The position numbers and the translations under genes were made by a program. A stretch of 64,000 nt of DNA, from positions 11,403 through 75,402 of the forward strand of contig JBPOIU010000104.1 in NCBI GenBank assembly GCA_052034255.1, written 5' to 3'. Below the pieces are notes generated by a model that saw nothing but the letters and a program-made list of their open reading frames with translations, did no database searches and was not told the DNA's origin. Shown one piece after another: positions 35,289-43,812 of this stretch. This stretch comes from JADJEK01 sp052034255. GTDB taxonomy: Bacteria > Planctomycetota > B15-G4 > JADJEK01. How positions within the stretch are numbered: position 1 is the first letter of the stretch; each line of letters opens with the position of its first letter.

Positions 35289-36440
35289 ATGGAGCGCGAG
35301 ATTTACCTCGACCACAACGCGAGCGCGCCGTTGCTCCCTGCCGCGGCTCGAGCGATGCGACCCTATCTCGCGGGCTTCGTCGGCAATCCGTCGAGCGTTC
35401 ACGCGGCCGGTCGCCGAGCCCGCGCGGCACTCGACCGGTCGCGCGCGGTCGTCGCGGCGGCGATCCACGCCACGCCGCAAGAGATCGTCTTCACGTCGGG
35501 CGGCACAGAATCGAATGGGCTCGCGCTGTCTGGCTTCTGCGCCTGCCATCCCGACGCGGCGCTGGTCGTCGGCGCCGTCGAGCATCCGTGTGTGTTGAAG
35601 ACCGCTGAGTCGCTCGTCGCGCACGGTGCGGTCGTCCGCCGCATCGAGGCGGACGAGGTCGGACGGATCCTGCCGGATGCGGTGGTGCGACATCTCGACG
35701 CGCGACCCGCTCTCGTCTCAGTCCAAGTTTCGAATCACGAGCTCGGCACGATTCAACCGGTGCGAGCCATCGTCGAACTCGTCCACGCGCACGGCGCACT
35801 CGTTCACGCCGACGCGGTCGCCGCGTTCGGAAAGATTCCGCTCGACGTCCGTGAACTCGGTGTCGACATGCTGTCGCTGTCGGCGCACAAGATCGGTGGT
35901 CCGGTCGGCATCGGAGCGCTCTTCGTTCGCGCCGGAACGGCGCTCCAACCCCAGATGCACGGCGGATCACAAGAACACGGGCTCCGCGCTGGCACCGAAT
36001 CCGTCGCTCTCGCGGTCGGCTTCGCGGCCGCGATCGAGTCGACTGTTCGAATTCGCGAGCGCATCGCCGCAAAGCACGTGCGCTTGCGTCGACGACTCCT
36101 CGCGCAACTCCGCACCCACAACATCTCGTTCGTCGAAAACTCTCCACGCGCAGATGTCGTGGCCAACACGATCAACCTCGCGTTCGCCAACGCGCATCGC
36201 GAGTCGTTGTTGATCCAACTCGATCTCGCCGGCTTCCGCGTATCCGCGGGAGCGGCGTGCGCGAGCGGCTCGCTCGAGCCGTCGCCTGTGCTGATCGCGT
36301 GCGGACTCGACGAGACGCGCACGCGTTGTGCACTGCGTCTTTCGTTCGGTCCGAGCACGTCTGCAGAACATGTGGATCTGTTCGTCAACGCGCTCGCTTC
36401 CGCTCTTCCGCGTGCGCGCGGCGCTCTCGACTTTTTCTGA
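35289..36440 (+). CDS. Cysteine desulfurase (IscS/NifS-like)
   Basis: The 383-residue PLP enzyme has YLDHNASAPLLP (6-17), TSGGTESN (69-76), the Schiff-base lysine in SAHKIGGP (Lys201) and the persulfide cysteine in GAACASGSLEPS (Cys324). It starts 6 bases after bshA. It may feed sulfur to iron-sulfur clusters or tRNA thiolation. Its placement with the bacillithiol genes suggests a thiol link, but no IscU or MnmA is near. Confidence 0.92.
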   Translation: MEREIYLDHNASAPLLPAAARAMRPYLAGFVGNPSSVHAAGRRARAALDRSRAVVAAAIHATPQEIVFTSGGTESNGLALSGFCACHPDAALVVGAVEHPCVLKTAESLVAHGAVVRRIEADEVGRILPDAVVRHLDARPALVSVQVSNHELGTIQPVRAIVELVHAHGALVHADAVAAFGKIPLDVRELGVDMLSLSAHKIGGPVGIGALFVRAGTALQPQMHGGSQEHGLRAGTESVALAVGFAAAIESTVRIRERIAAKHVRLRRRLLAQLRTHNISFVENSPRADVVANTINLAFANAHRESLLIQLDLAGFRVSAGAACASGSLEPSPVLIACGLDETRTRCALRLSFGPSTSAEHVDLFVNALASALPRARGALDFF

Positions 36441-36528
36441 CGTTCTCAAAATCTCCACAAGCTCGGCGGTGGACGCTTCTTTCACGGACACGAACTCCAC
36501 GCGGAGAGTGTGCGCGCGTGTCGACTCG

Positions 36529-36556
36529 TTGACAGCGTCTGAACTCGTCCTTTAGA
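36529..36556 (+). promoter_or_regulatory. Candidate sigma-70 promoter of dnaA
   Basis: A perfect -35 TTGACA (36529-36534), 16 bases of spacer and a weak -10 TTTAGA (36551-36556) lie 123 bases before the dnaA start, in the 239-base gap after the desulfurase gene. A 7-of-9 DnaA-box-like ATCTCCACA sits in the same gap near 36448. Confidence 0.45.
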
Positions 36557-36679
36557 AACCCGCCCTCTTGGCGGAGAGTCGTCGTCGGTGGTTTGGCGCG
36601 GCGACAACCGTTCTTCGATCAGTTCGATTCGGCGAGTCGAGCGACGTGTTCACGCGCGTTGTTCGCTGGGGGTGTGTTC

Positions 36680-38062
36680 ATGGAGTACTCCGAGCGCGAA
36701 GCGACGACGCGCCACGAAGCGCTCTTGCTGATCGTGAAGGAGCTCGTCACTCCCCAGCAGTTCCAGACTTGGTTCAGCGCCGTCGTCGTCGAGACTCCGC
36801 CGAGCGGCGAGGTGCGCCTGCTCGCTCCGAATCCATTCGTTCGCGATTGGATCTCGAACTACTACTCGAACGTCCTCGCCGAAGCCGTGCGCAACTGCTT
36901 CGGGGAAAACCGCGCTGTGTCGGTGTCGGTGAACCCCGACCTGCCGCAGGTCGCTGCCATCGACGCACCGCTTCCGCGCGAAGACGTCGCGCCGGTCACG
37001 TCGACGGCCGTCGTGGCGGTCGAACCCCCGACGATCTCGGACACGTTCCTCCATTCGGACTACACGTTCGACAACTTCATCGTCGGCGGCAGCAACCACT
37101 TCGCGCACGCCGCCTCCATCGCGGTCGCCGAAGCGCGCGGTCAGCGCTACAACCCGTTCTTCCTGCATGGCGCCGTGGGTTTGGGGAAGACCCACCTGCT
37201 GCAGGCCATCTGCCACGAGATCCTGCGCCGCGATCCGCGGGCGAAGATCACGTACCTCTCCTGCGAAGCCTTCACGAACCACTTCATCCAAGCGGTGGAA
37301 GAGGGCGACCTCACGTCGTTCCGTCACAAGTACCGCAACGTCGACGTGCTCCTCGTCGACGACATCCAGACGCTGAGGAACAAGGACCGCACGCAGGAAG
37401 AGTTCTTCCACACGTTCAACACGCTCTACAACCTCGGTCGCCAGATCGTCTTGACGAGCGACGCGCCTCCGAAGGAGATCCCGGATCTGCAAGAGCGGCT
37501 GATCTCGCGCTTCCAGATGGGGCTCGTCGTCGAACTCACGCGTCCGGACTTCGAAACGCGCGTCGCGATCCTCAAGCGCAAGGCCCGCATGCGCGGAAAA
37601 GAGCTCCCGGACGACGTCGCTCTGATGCTCGCGGATCGCATCGAGACCAACATCCGTGAGCTCGAGGGCGCCGTCGTGCGCCTCGTCAGCTACGCATCGC
37701 TGGTGGACAAGCCCATCACGGTCGCCCTCGCCGAGGAGGTGCTGCGTGGCACCGCGTCCGCGCGGACGTCGGCCATCACGATCAGCGACATCATCGAAGT
37801 CGTCGCCGCGTACTACGACGTCAAGGTCAGCGATCTCCAGGGCAAGCGGCGGTCGCAGTCGATCGTGTTCCCGCGCCAAGTCTGCATGTTCCTCGCGCGC
37901 TCGATCACGAAGATGTCGCTGAACGACATCGGTGGCTACTTCGGTGGGCGGGATCACACGACCGTGCTCTACGCCATCGACAAGATCGCCCGAGAAGCCA
38001 AGAACAACGACGAGACCGGAGAAGTGCTCCGTCGACTCACGCGCTCCATCAACGGACGTTGA
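36680..38062 (+). CDS. dnaA: Chromosomal replication initiator DnaA
   Basis: The 460-residue protein holds domain I (FQTWFSAV), a short linker rich in Val/Pro/Thr, and the AAA+ domain III beginning YTFDNFIVGGSNHFAHAA. Walker A is GAVGLGKT (164-171) and Walker B LLVDDIQ (224-230). Domain IV ends with GGRDHTTVLYAIDKI, the DnaA-box-reading signature. The ATG (MEYSEREATT) has GGGGGT just upstream; the TTG at 36593 was rejected. This marks the origin region. Confidence 0.97.
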   Translation: MEYSEREATTRHEALLLIVKELVTPQQFQTWFSAVVVETPPSGEVRLLAPNPFVRDWISNYYSNVLAEAVRNCFGENRAVSVSVNPDLPQVAAIDAPLPREDVAPVTSTAVVAVEPPTISDTFLHSDYTFDNFIVGGSNHFAHAASIAVAEARGQRYNPFFLHGAVGLGKTHLLQAICHEILRRDPRAKITYLSCEAFTNHFIQAVEEGDLTSFRHKYRNVDVLLVDDIQTLRNKDRTQEEFFHTFNTLYNLGRQIVLTSDAPPKEIPDLQERLISRFQMGLVVELTRPDFETRVAILKRKARMRGKELPDDVALMLADRIETNIRELEGAVVRLVSYASLVDKPITVALAEEVLRGTASARTSAITISDIIEVVAAYYDVKVSDLQGKRRSQSIVFPRQVCMFLARSITKMSLNDIGGYFGGRDHTTVLYAIDKIAREAKNNDETGEVLRRLTRSINGR

Positions 38063-38596
38063 TCGTCGGCGCGCGACTCGGAGATCGCGCAGGATCTCTC
38101 GAGCCCGATCCCGCGAAGCGCGTTCGCTTCACGGGCCGATCCGCACACACCCACCTTCCCTTCGAGTGCCGCACGATGCCGTTCGCGTTCGCCTTGTTGC
38201 TCCGCTCCGATCGGGACGCGAAGGACGTCTCGACACGTGAGCGGTTGCACGGCCTGCGAATTCGCTCTGGTGTTCCGATCGTTGCGCACCGCTACGGATG
38301 GTGGGGCACCCGTTCGATTTCTCGTGCAGAACCTCGGTGGGACTCGCGCAAGACCGAGGAGTCCTCGACCCAAGTTCTCCACGATCGGCGCGTGTCGACG
38401 CACGGTCGCGCGCACCGACGTGCAGAACTCGACAACTTGTGCATGAAGTTCCACAGCCATCGCTGGGCGCAGGTCTCGTTCCGAACGCGACTTGCTCGTT
38501 TCGAGCCCGTGTTGTGCACGACTCGAACGCACTGATGATGATGATGATCTGATAGCTTCTCTCATTCTTCTTCATGAGGAAGAACCGGAGACGACC
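38063..38596. other. dnaA-dnaN intergenic region, candidate oriC
   Basis: This 534-base gap has no credible gene. A hairpin with arms CCCGCGAAGCG and CGCTTCACGGG lies at 38110-38135 just after dnaA. DnaA-box-like sites, none perfect against TTATNCACA, are TTCTCCACG (38375), TCATGCACA on the minus strand (38438-38446, 8 of 9) and TCGTGCACA on the minus strand (38513-38521). Then follow (GAT)5 at 38534-38548 and the most AT-rich stretch before dnaN. Location between dnaA and dnaN supports an origin; the boxes alone are weak. Confidence 0.45.
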
Positions 38597-39697
38597 ATGA
38601 AGGTGTCCTGCCAACGTGATGCGTTGCTCCACTGCGTGTCCATCGCAGCCAGCGTCGCTCCGCCACGAAGCACGAAGCCGATCCTGGCTGGCGTGAAGCT
38701 CGTGGCATCGAAGTCCGGCATCGTCGTACTCGCCACCGACCTCGACGTCTCGGTTCGCGCGAAGCTGCCGGAAGTCATCGTCGACTCGCCGGGCGAGGTC
38801 GTGATCCCCGCGATGACGCTGCACGAGATCCTGCGTTCGATCGAGTCGGACGAAGTACGGCTCGAGGTCAGCGGTCGCAACTGCGAGATCAGCTCCGAAG
38901 ACGTCGACTACAAGATCGTGACTGACGATCCGGACGAGTTCCCGGACCTCGCGCCGGCGACCGCCGAAGGTGTCGTGGTGCCGCGGAACTTCCTCGAGGA
39001 GATGTTCGCGCGGACCGCGTACGCAGCAGCGCGCGACGTCGGGCGCTATGCGATCAACGGCGTGTTGGTCGAGATCGGGGAAGGCCGGTTGCGCTTCGTC
39101 GCGACGGACGGCCGCCGGCTGGCCATGGCGACGCGGCCGCTGCCCGACGCCAACTTCCCGGTGAAGAAGGCCATCGTGCCGGTCAAGGGTCTCCAGGAAT
39201 GCCTGAAGGGCACCGACGGCGACACCAACGTCCGCGTCTTCGTCTCCGACGAGCGCGTCGTGTTCAGCTCCGAGCGGTGCGAAGTGACGACCAAGCCAGT
39301 CGAGGGCGAGTTCCCCGACTACCAGGCCGTCGTCCCGCGCGAGCACAAGGGCCGCGTCGCGTTGGAGCGAGACGCTCTGCTCGGCGCCATCCGCAAGGCG
39401 TCCGTCATGGCCGGCGACGAGATGCGTTCGATCCGGCTTCAACTCGAGAAGTCGTCGTTGAACCTGTCCGCCCGAGTCGAGGGTCGCGGCCAAGCGAAGA
39501 CCTCGAACGTCGAGGCGGAAGTCGAGGGCGAGTCGTCACTTACGGTCGATTACAACCCGGACTTCCTAATCGACTTCCTGAAGCCGTTGAAGTCGGAGAC
39601 GGTGGTGCTCGAGTTCCGCGATGCGAACTCTGCAGCCGTACTGAAGACCGGAGCGGCGGACGAGGTGTACGTCGTGATGCCGATCACGACGAACTGA
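38597..39697 (+). CDS. dnaN: DNA polymerase III beta sliding clamp
   Basis: The 366-residue clamp has the standard three-domain length. RYAINGVLVEI, ATDGRRLAMA and the C-terminal YVVMPITTN (matching the usual hVMPM(R/x) ending) are family marks. It follows dnaA after the candidate origin. The ATG has AGGAAG and CGGAG upstream. A hairpin lies 8 bases past its stop. Confidence 0.96.
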   Translation: MKVSCQRDALLHCVSIAASVAPPRSTKPILAGVKLVASKSGIVVLATDLDVSVRAKLPEVIVDSPGEVVIPAMTLHEILRSIESDEVRLEVSGRNCEISSEDVDYKIVTDDPDEFPDLAPATAEGVVVPRNFLEEMFARTAYAAARDVGRYAINGVLVEIGEGRLRFVATDGRRLAMATRPLPDANFPVKKAIVPVKGLQECLKGTDGDTNVRVFVSDERVVFSSERCEVTTKPVEGEFPDYQAVVPREHKGRVALERDALLGAIRKASVMAGDEMRSIRLQLEKSSLNLSARVEGRGQAKTSNVEAEVEGESSLTVDYNPDFLIDFLKPLKSETVVLEFRDANSAAVLKTGAADEVYVVMPITTN

Positions 39698-39704
39698 CGC
39701 ACCA

Positions 39705-39732
39705 GGCGCCCCGGAATCCCCATCGGGGCGCC
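39705..39732 (+). terminator. Hairpin after dnaN
   Basis: Perfect 9-base arms GGCGCCCCG and CGGGGCGCC enclose a 10-base loop. No T-run follows, so it may attenuate rather than fully end transcription into dciA-gyrB. Confidence 0.55.
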
Positions 39733-39780
39733 GTTGCCGAACCCTCGCGGGGACGCCGCGCCGGCCTCTTGCAACCTTTA

Positions 39781-40119
39781 ATGCCGAGAGTGCGAATGAC
39801 GCGAGGACGAGAGCCGGTCCCGATTGCTAAACTCGTCCGCGATCTTCTGATCCGTCGCGGAATCGGGGGCAGCGTACCCCTCCAATCGGTCACCGAGGCG
39901 TTCCGCCAGGTGGCTGGTGAGCGCCTCGCGAAGCGCGTTCGCGTCGTCGCCCTGAAGGGCGGCGAAGTCACGCTCGAGGCCGACTCCGCGGCGCTGGCAT
40001 ACGAACTCAAGTCCTTCGCCGGCAAGAAGCTGCTTGTCGACATCCAGCGTCAACGGGGCGCCGAGTTCGTGACCAGCCTGAAGTTCAGAGCGGGAGCGGT
40101 CTCGGATGGCAGCGGATGA
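39781..40119 (+). CDS. dciA: DciA (DUF721) helicase-loading protein
   Basis: The 112-residue protein has the DUF721 pattern: IAKLVRDLLIRRG, VTEAFRQVAGERLAKRVRVV and LEADSAALAYELKSFAGKKLL, read in parts, then the short KFRAG tail. DciA loads or helps replicative helicase DnaB. It occupies the place where recF often lies. The reading overlaps gyrB by 14 bases. An in-frame ATG five codons on is possible. Confidence 0.85.
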   Translation: MPRVRMTRGREPVPIAKLVRDLLIRRGIGGSVPLQSVTEAFRQVAGERLAKRVRVVALKGGEVTLEADSAALAYELKSFAGKKLLVDIQRQRGAEFVTSLKFRAGAVSDGSG

Positions 40120-42634
40120 AGACAATCGGGTGAAGGCAACGGACGACGGGACGGATTACGACTCGTCCTCCATCCAGGTCCTCGAAGGCCTCGAAGGTGT
40201 GCGTCGCCGGCCAGCGATGTACATCGGGGACACCAGCGTCGCGGGCCTGCACCACCTGGTCTTCGAGATCGTCGACAACGCCATCGACGAAGCGCTCGCC
40301 GGCCACTGCACGAGCATCAAGGTCGTCATCCACAACGACAACTCGGTCTCGGTCGAGGACAACGGTCGCGGCATCCCGACGGAGATGCACAAGGCCGAGA
40401 AGATGCCCGCAGTCGAGCTCGTGTTCACCAAGCTCCATGCGGGTGGCAAGTTCGACAGCAAGTCGTACAAGGTCTCCGGCGGTCTGCACGGCGTCGGCGC
40501 CTCGGTCGTGAACGCGCTGTCCGAATGGCTCGAAGTCGAGATCCATCGCAAGGGCAAGATCTTCCGCCAGCGCTACCAGCGCGGCGTTCGCGCCAGCGAA
40601 CTGCGAGAAGTCGGAACGACGGAGAAGCGCGGCACGATCGTGCGCTTCCGTCCCGATGCGCAGATCTTCGAGACGACCGAGATCATCTTCGAAACGCTGA
40701 ACAAGCGCCTGCGCGAGATGTCGTTCCTGATGGGAGCGACCGGCCTCGAAATCATCCTCGTCGACGAGCGCAAGGACAAGTCCGAGACGTTCCGGTACCC
40801 GGAAGGTTTGCGCTCCTTCGTCGAGATGCTGAACGCGTCGAAGGGACCGATCCACAAGGAGATCATCCACTTCAAGAAGAGCTGCGCGACGCGCGGCAAG
40901 GTCGGCGAGAACAACGCGGCCGAACTCACGCTCGAAGTCGCGATGCAATACAACGAGGGCTATCGCGAAGACGTCTTCTCGTTCGTCAACAACATCAACA
41001 CGATCGAGGGCGGGACGCACCTCTCCGGCTTCCGCGCGGCGCTGACGCGCATCGTCAACAACTACGCGAAGAGCCACAACCTCGCGAAAGACGAAGAGCT
41101 GCCGGAAGGTGAAGACGTTCGCGAAGGCTTGGCCGCGGTGATCTCGCTGCAGCATCCGGATCCGCAGTTCGAGAGCCAGACGAAGATCAAGCTCGGCAAC
41201 CGCGACGTGCAGGGTCTGGTCGAGACCATCGTCAACGACAGCCTGTCGACGTTCTTCGAAGAGAATCCGTCGACCGCGAAGACCATCGTCAACCGCGCGA
41301 TGACCGCGATGCGCGCTCGCGAAGCCGCGCGCAAATCCCGCGACCTCGTGCGTCGCAAGGGAGCTCTCGCGTCCGGCAACCTGCCGGGCAAGCTCGCGGA
41401 CTGCCAATCCCGCGATCGCGACGAGACCGAACTGTTCCTCGTCGAGGGTGACTCCGCGGGTGGTTCGGCGAAGCAAGGCCGCGATCGCCGCTTCCAAGCC
41501 ATCCTGCCGTTGCGTGGCAAGATCCTGAACGTCGAGAAGGCGCGACTCGACAAGATGCTGTCGCACCAGGAAATCACGACGATCATCGCCGCGCTGGGCA
41601 CCGGGATCGGCGCCTCGACAGCCGACGACAAGGGGCTCGATCTCGAGAACCTGCGCTACGGCAAGATCATCGTGATGACGGACGCCGACGTCGACGGCTC
41701 GCATATCCGGACGTTGTTGCTGACCTTCTTCTACCGGCACATGAAGCCGTTGATCGAAGCCGGTCGGGTCTACGTCGCCGCGCCGCCGCTGTACCGCCTC
41801 ACCAAGGGCAAGCAGATCCGCTACGTGCACACCGACGACGAGAAGCAGCGCGTGCTGCTCGAACAAGGCATCGACGGCGCGGAACTCGAAACCACGAACG
41901 AGGCGCAAGACAGCAACGCGAGCAAGAAGATCGGCGGCGAGGAGCTGCGCGAGCTCGCGCGTCTGCTCGAACGCGTCGAACTCACGGCGAGCGCGGTGCT
42001 GAAGGGCACGGACCTCGAAGCGTCGACGTACGTGCGCGCGGCGCTCGAGCTCGGGTCGCTGCCGAAGTTCTACGTCCGAGTCCCGGGCGAGCCCGAACGC
42101 TTCTTCGTGGACGAGAGCGGCCTCGAGCGCTTCCTGGCCGCGCAACGGGAGAAGGCGGGCGGTCGCGAACTCGTGATCGTGCGCGACGGTCGTATGACGC
42201 GCTCCGCGGACGTCGGCATCGCGCAGATCGACGACCACGCGGACCTGCAAACACACATCACCGAACTCGAGCGGCGCGGTTTCTCGAAGCTCGACCTCAT
42301 CGGTCCGACCGACCCGAAAGCTCCAGCGCCGTTCCGTGTGCGCTTGGGTTCGAAGCACGAATCGGTGCGCGGCCTGATCCAGTTGCTGCGCGTCGTACGC
42401 GCGGCGGCAACCGACGCGATCGACGTCCAACGCTTCAAGGGTCTCGGCGAGATGAACCCGGCCGAGTTGTGGGAGACGACGTTGAACCCACAGACGCGCT
42501 TGCTGCGTCGCGTGCGGCTCGAAGACGACGTCCTCGCGGACGGGTTATTCTCGATCCTCATGGGAGAAGTCGTCGAACCCCGGCGCGAGTACATCGAGAG
42601 GCACGCGCTCGAAGTGCGCAACCTCGACGTCTGA
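40106..42634 (+). CDS. gyrB: DNA gyrase subunit B
   Basis: The 842-residue ATPase subunit begins its GHKL domain with EGLEGVRRRPAMYIGD (27-42) and EIVDNAIDEA (54-63). The TOPRIM domain has EGDSAGGSAKQGRDRR from about residue 447 and DADVDG near 526. A long insertion follows (~575-770, with KGKQIRYVHTDDEK at its start), as in Gram-negative GyrB, and the end is VQRFKGLGEMNPAELWET. It overlaps dciA, and a GC-rich hairpin lies after the stop. Confidence 0.97.
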   Translation: MAADEDNRVKATDDGTDYDSSSIQVLEGLEGVRRRPAMYIGDTSVAGLHHLVFEIVDNAIDEALAGHCTSIKVVIHNDNSVSVEDNGRGIPTEMHKAEKMPAVELVFTKLHAGGKFDSKSYKVSGGLHGVGASVVNALSEWLEVEIHRKGKIFRQRYQRGVRASELREVGTTEKRGTIVRFRPDAQIFETTEIIFETLNKRLREMSFLMGATGLEIILVDERKDKSETFRYPEGLRSFVEMLNASKGPIHKEIIHFKKSCATRGKVGENNAAELTLEVAMQYNEGYREDVFSFVNNINTIEGGTHLSGFRAALTRIVNNYAKSHNLAKDEELPEGEDVREGLAAVISLQHPDPQFESQTKIKLGNRDVQGLVETIVNDSLSTFFEENPSTAKTIVNRAMTAMRAREAARKSRDLVRRKGALASGNLPGKLADCQSRDRDETELFLVEGDSAGGSAKQGRDRRFQAILPLRGKILNVEKARLDKMLSHQEITTIIAALGTGIGASTADDKGLDLENLRYGKIIVMTDADVDGSHIRTLLLTFFYRHMKPLIEAGRVYVAAPPLYRLTKGKQIRYVHTDDEKQRVLLEQGIDGAELETTNEAQDSNASKKIGGEELRELARLLERVELTASAVLKGTDLEASTYVRAALELGSLPKFYVRVPGEPERFFVDESGLERFLAAQREKAGGRELVIVRDGRMTRSADVGIAQIDDHADLQTHITELERRGFSKLDLIGPTDPKAPAPFRVRLGSKHESVRGLIQLLRVVRAAATDAIDVQRFKGLGEMNPAELWETTLNPQTRLLRRVRLEDDVLADGLFSILMGEVVEPRREYIERHALEVRNLDV

Positions 42635-42650
42635 ACGAACGAGAATCCAT

Positions 42651-42678
42651 CGGGGGACTGACCCGGCGGGGTCCCCGG
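42651..42678 (+). terminator. Hairpin after gyrB
   Basis: Arms CGGGGGAC and GTCCCCGG pair with one mismatch around a 12-base loop, 17 bases after the gyrB stop. No T-run follows. Confidence 0.45.
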
Positions 42679-42870
42679 AATCTCGTCGACGTGAGACTTC
42701 AGCGCCGGAAGGTGACGCGCGGAGCCGTTTTTCCGCTCGCGGAGGGGTGGTTCACAGCCTTCCGTCTTCTTCCTCGACGGCCTGTCAAGTCGACCCCCAT
42801 CGGTCGCCGAAAAGGTGTCAGATCCTCGGGCTTGCGAACCCCGCTGCCCGTCCGGTCGTGGACATCGTGC

Positions 42871-43386
42871 ATGCGTACCGCGCGCAAGCTGCTCGAACGC
42901 AAACTCGTCAACGAGCGCCGCCTCGGCGAGATGCTCATCGAGGAAGGGCTGCTCACCGAAGAGCAGTTGAACGCCACGATGAAGGACCACGACGCCGGTC
43001 AGGGTCCGCTGACCGAACTACTGGTCCAAAACGGCTTCGTGAACGAATGGGACCTCGCGAAATGCCTGGTCTCGAAGGTCCAACTGCCGTTCATCTTCAC
43101 CGAGACCTACGACATCCCGCGTGAGGCGCAGGAAGTCCTGCCCTCCGCGGTGTTGCATCAACACCGGATCGTGCCGCTGGACCTCTTCGGCAAGACGTTG
43201 TTGCTCGCGACCACCGGCAACATCACGCAACAGATGGTCGAAGAGATCGAGCTGTCGACGAACCACGACATCAGCCTCTACGTGGCGCTGATCTCCGACG
43301 TCCAGCTCACGCTGCGAACGAAGTTTCCGCTGGCGAAAGTCGCGGATCAGGTTTCACAGCGCTTCGATCAGCTCTTCAAGGACTGA
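42871..43386 (+). CDS. Stand-alone MshEN / GspE N-terminal domain protein
   Basis: The 171-residue protein shows RRLGEMLIEEGLLTEEQLNA, then LTELLVQNGFVNEWDLAKCL and LPFIFTETYDIPREA, VLPSAVLHQHRIVPL and LLATTGN, the pattern of the N-terminal domain of GspE/PilB ATPases (MshEN, PF05157), which can bind cyclic di-GMP. No ATPase domain follows. The start is uncertain since no ribosome site is clear before the ATG. It follows gyrB after 236 bases and its last 19 bases overlap the convergent tat gene. Confidence 0.75.
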   Translation: MRTARKLLERKLVNERRLGEMLIEEGLLTEEQLNATMKDHDAGQGPLTELLVQNGFVNEWDLAKCLVSKVQLPFIFTETYDIPREAQEVLPSAVLHQHRIVPLDLFGKTLLLATTGNITQQMVEEIELSTNHDISLYVALISDVQLTLRTKFPLAKVADQVSQRFDQLFKD

Positions 43387-43775
43387 TCGGATCCGTCCGT
43401 CGCGCCCTTCGGCGCGTCCGCCGTCGAAGCCTTCGACGGCTCCGACCCCGCACTCGTCGTCGACGCGTCGCTCTTCGGCGCGTCCGCGTCGCCGGCGGCC
43501 GCATCCAAGAGCGGCGGCGCGACCGGACCCGCGGGGTACTTCGGCTCCCGCGCGATCGCCGCTTTGGGCGGTTCGATCTTCAAGCTCGGGCGATCGATCT
43601 CCGACTGCAGATCGCGCGTGAGGCGCTGCGCTTGGCGCTTCAGCTCGCCGACGGTTCGTCCCACCTGTCGCATCACGTCGGGCAGCTTGCCGCCGAACAG
43701 CAGCAGAGCGACCACGCAGATCAGGAACATCTCCTGAAAGCCGATGTCGAGGAACGCGAGGTGGGGCACGAACAT
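43368..43775 (-). CDS. Twin-arginine translocation protein TatA/TatB
   Basis: The 135-residue protein starts MFVPHLAFLDIGFQEMFLI, followed by CVVALLLFGGKLPDVMRQVG, the Tat membrane helix and FGxxKLP hinge. An amphipathic helix and a long low-complexity Pro/Ala/Ser/Asp tail follow. The tail length favours TatB, but the family is hard to divide. It transports folded proteins with TatC, which is not in the window. The 3' end overlaps the MshEN gene, and it stands 37 bases downstream of lptD on the same strand. Confidence 0.85.
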   Translation of the reverse strand: MFVPHLAFLDIGFQEMFLICVVALLLFGGKLPDVMRQVGRTVGELKRQAQRLTRDLQSEIDRPSLKIEPPKAAIAREPKYPAGPVAPPLLDAAAGDADAPKSDASTTSAGSEPSKASTADAPKGATDGSDQSLKS

Positions 43776-43812
43776 GAGGTCGAAGCGTAGCGCGAACGAA
43801 CGCCGCGGCGCG

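Noticed and set aside
38059..38535. Open frame in the dnaA-dnaN gap
   Set aside because: Composition is unlike neighbouring proteins, with no ribosome site and no motif.
38534..38548. (GAT)5 as a DnaA-trio element
   Set aside because: DnaA-trios read 3'-GAT-5' along the strand; neither strand here has that polarity. Kept only as a low-complexity repeat in the candidate origin.
40085..42430. Long open frame on the minus strand opposite gyrB
   Set aside because: Rich in Arg/Asp/Glu/His/Val, as expected for antisense readings of GC-rich genes; gyrB is certain.
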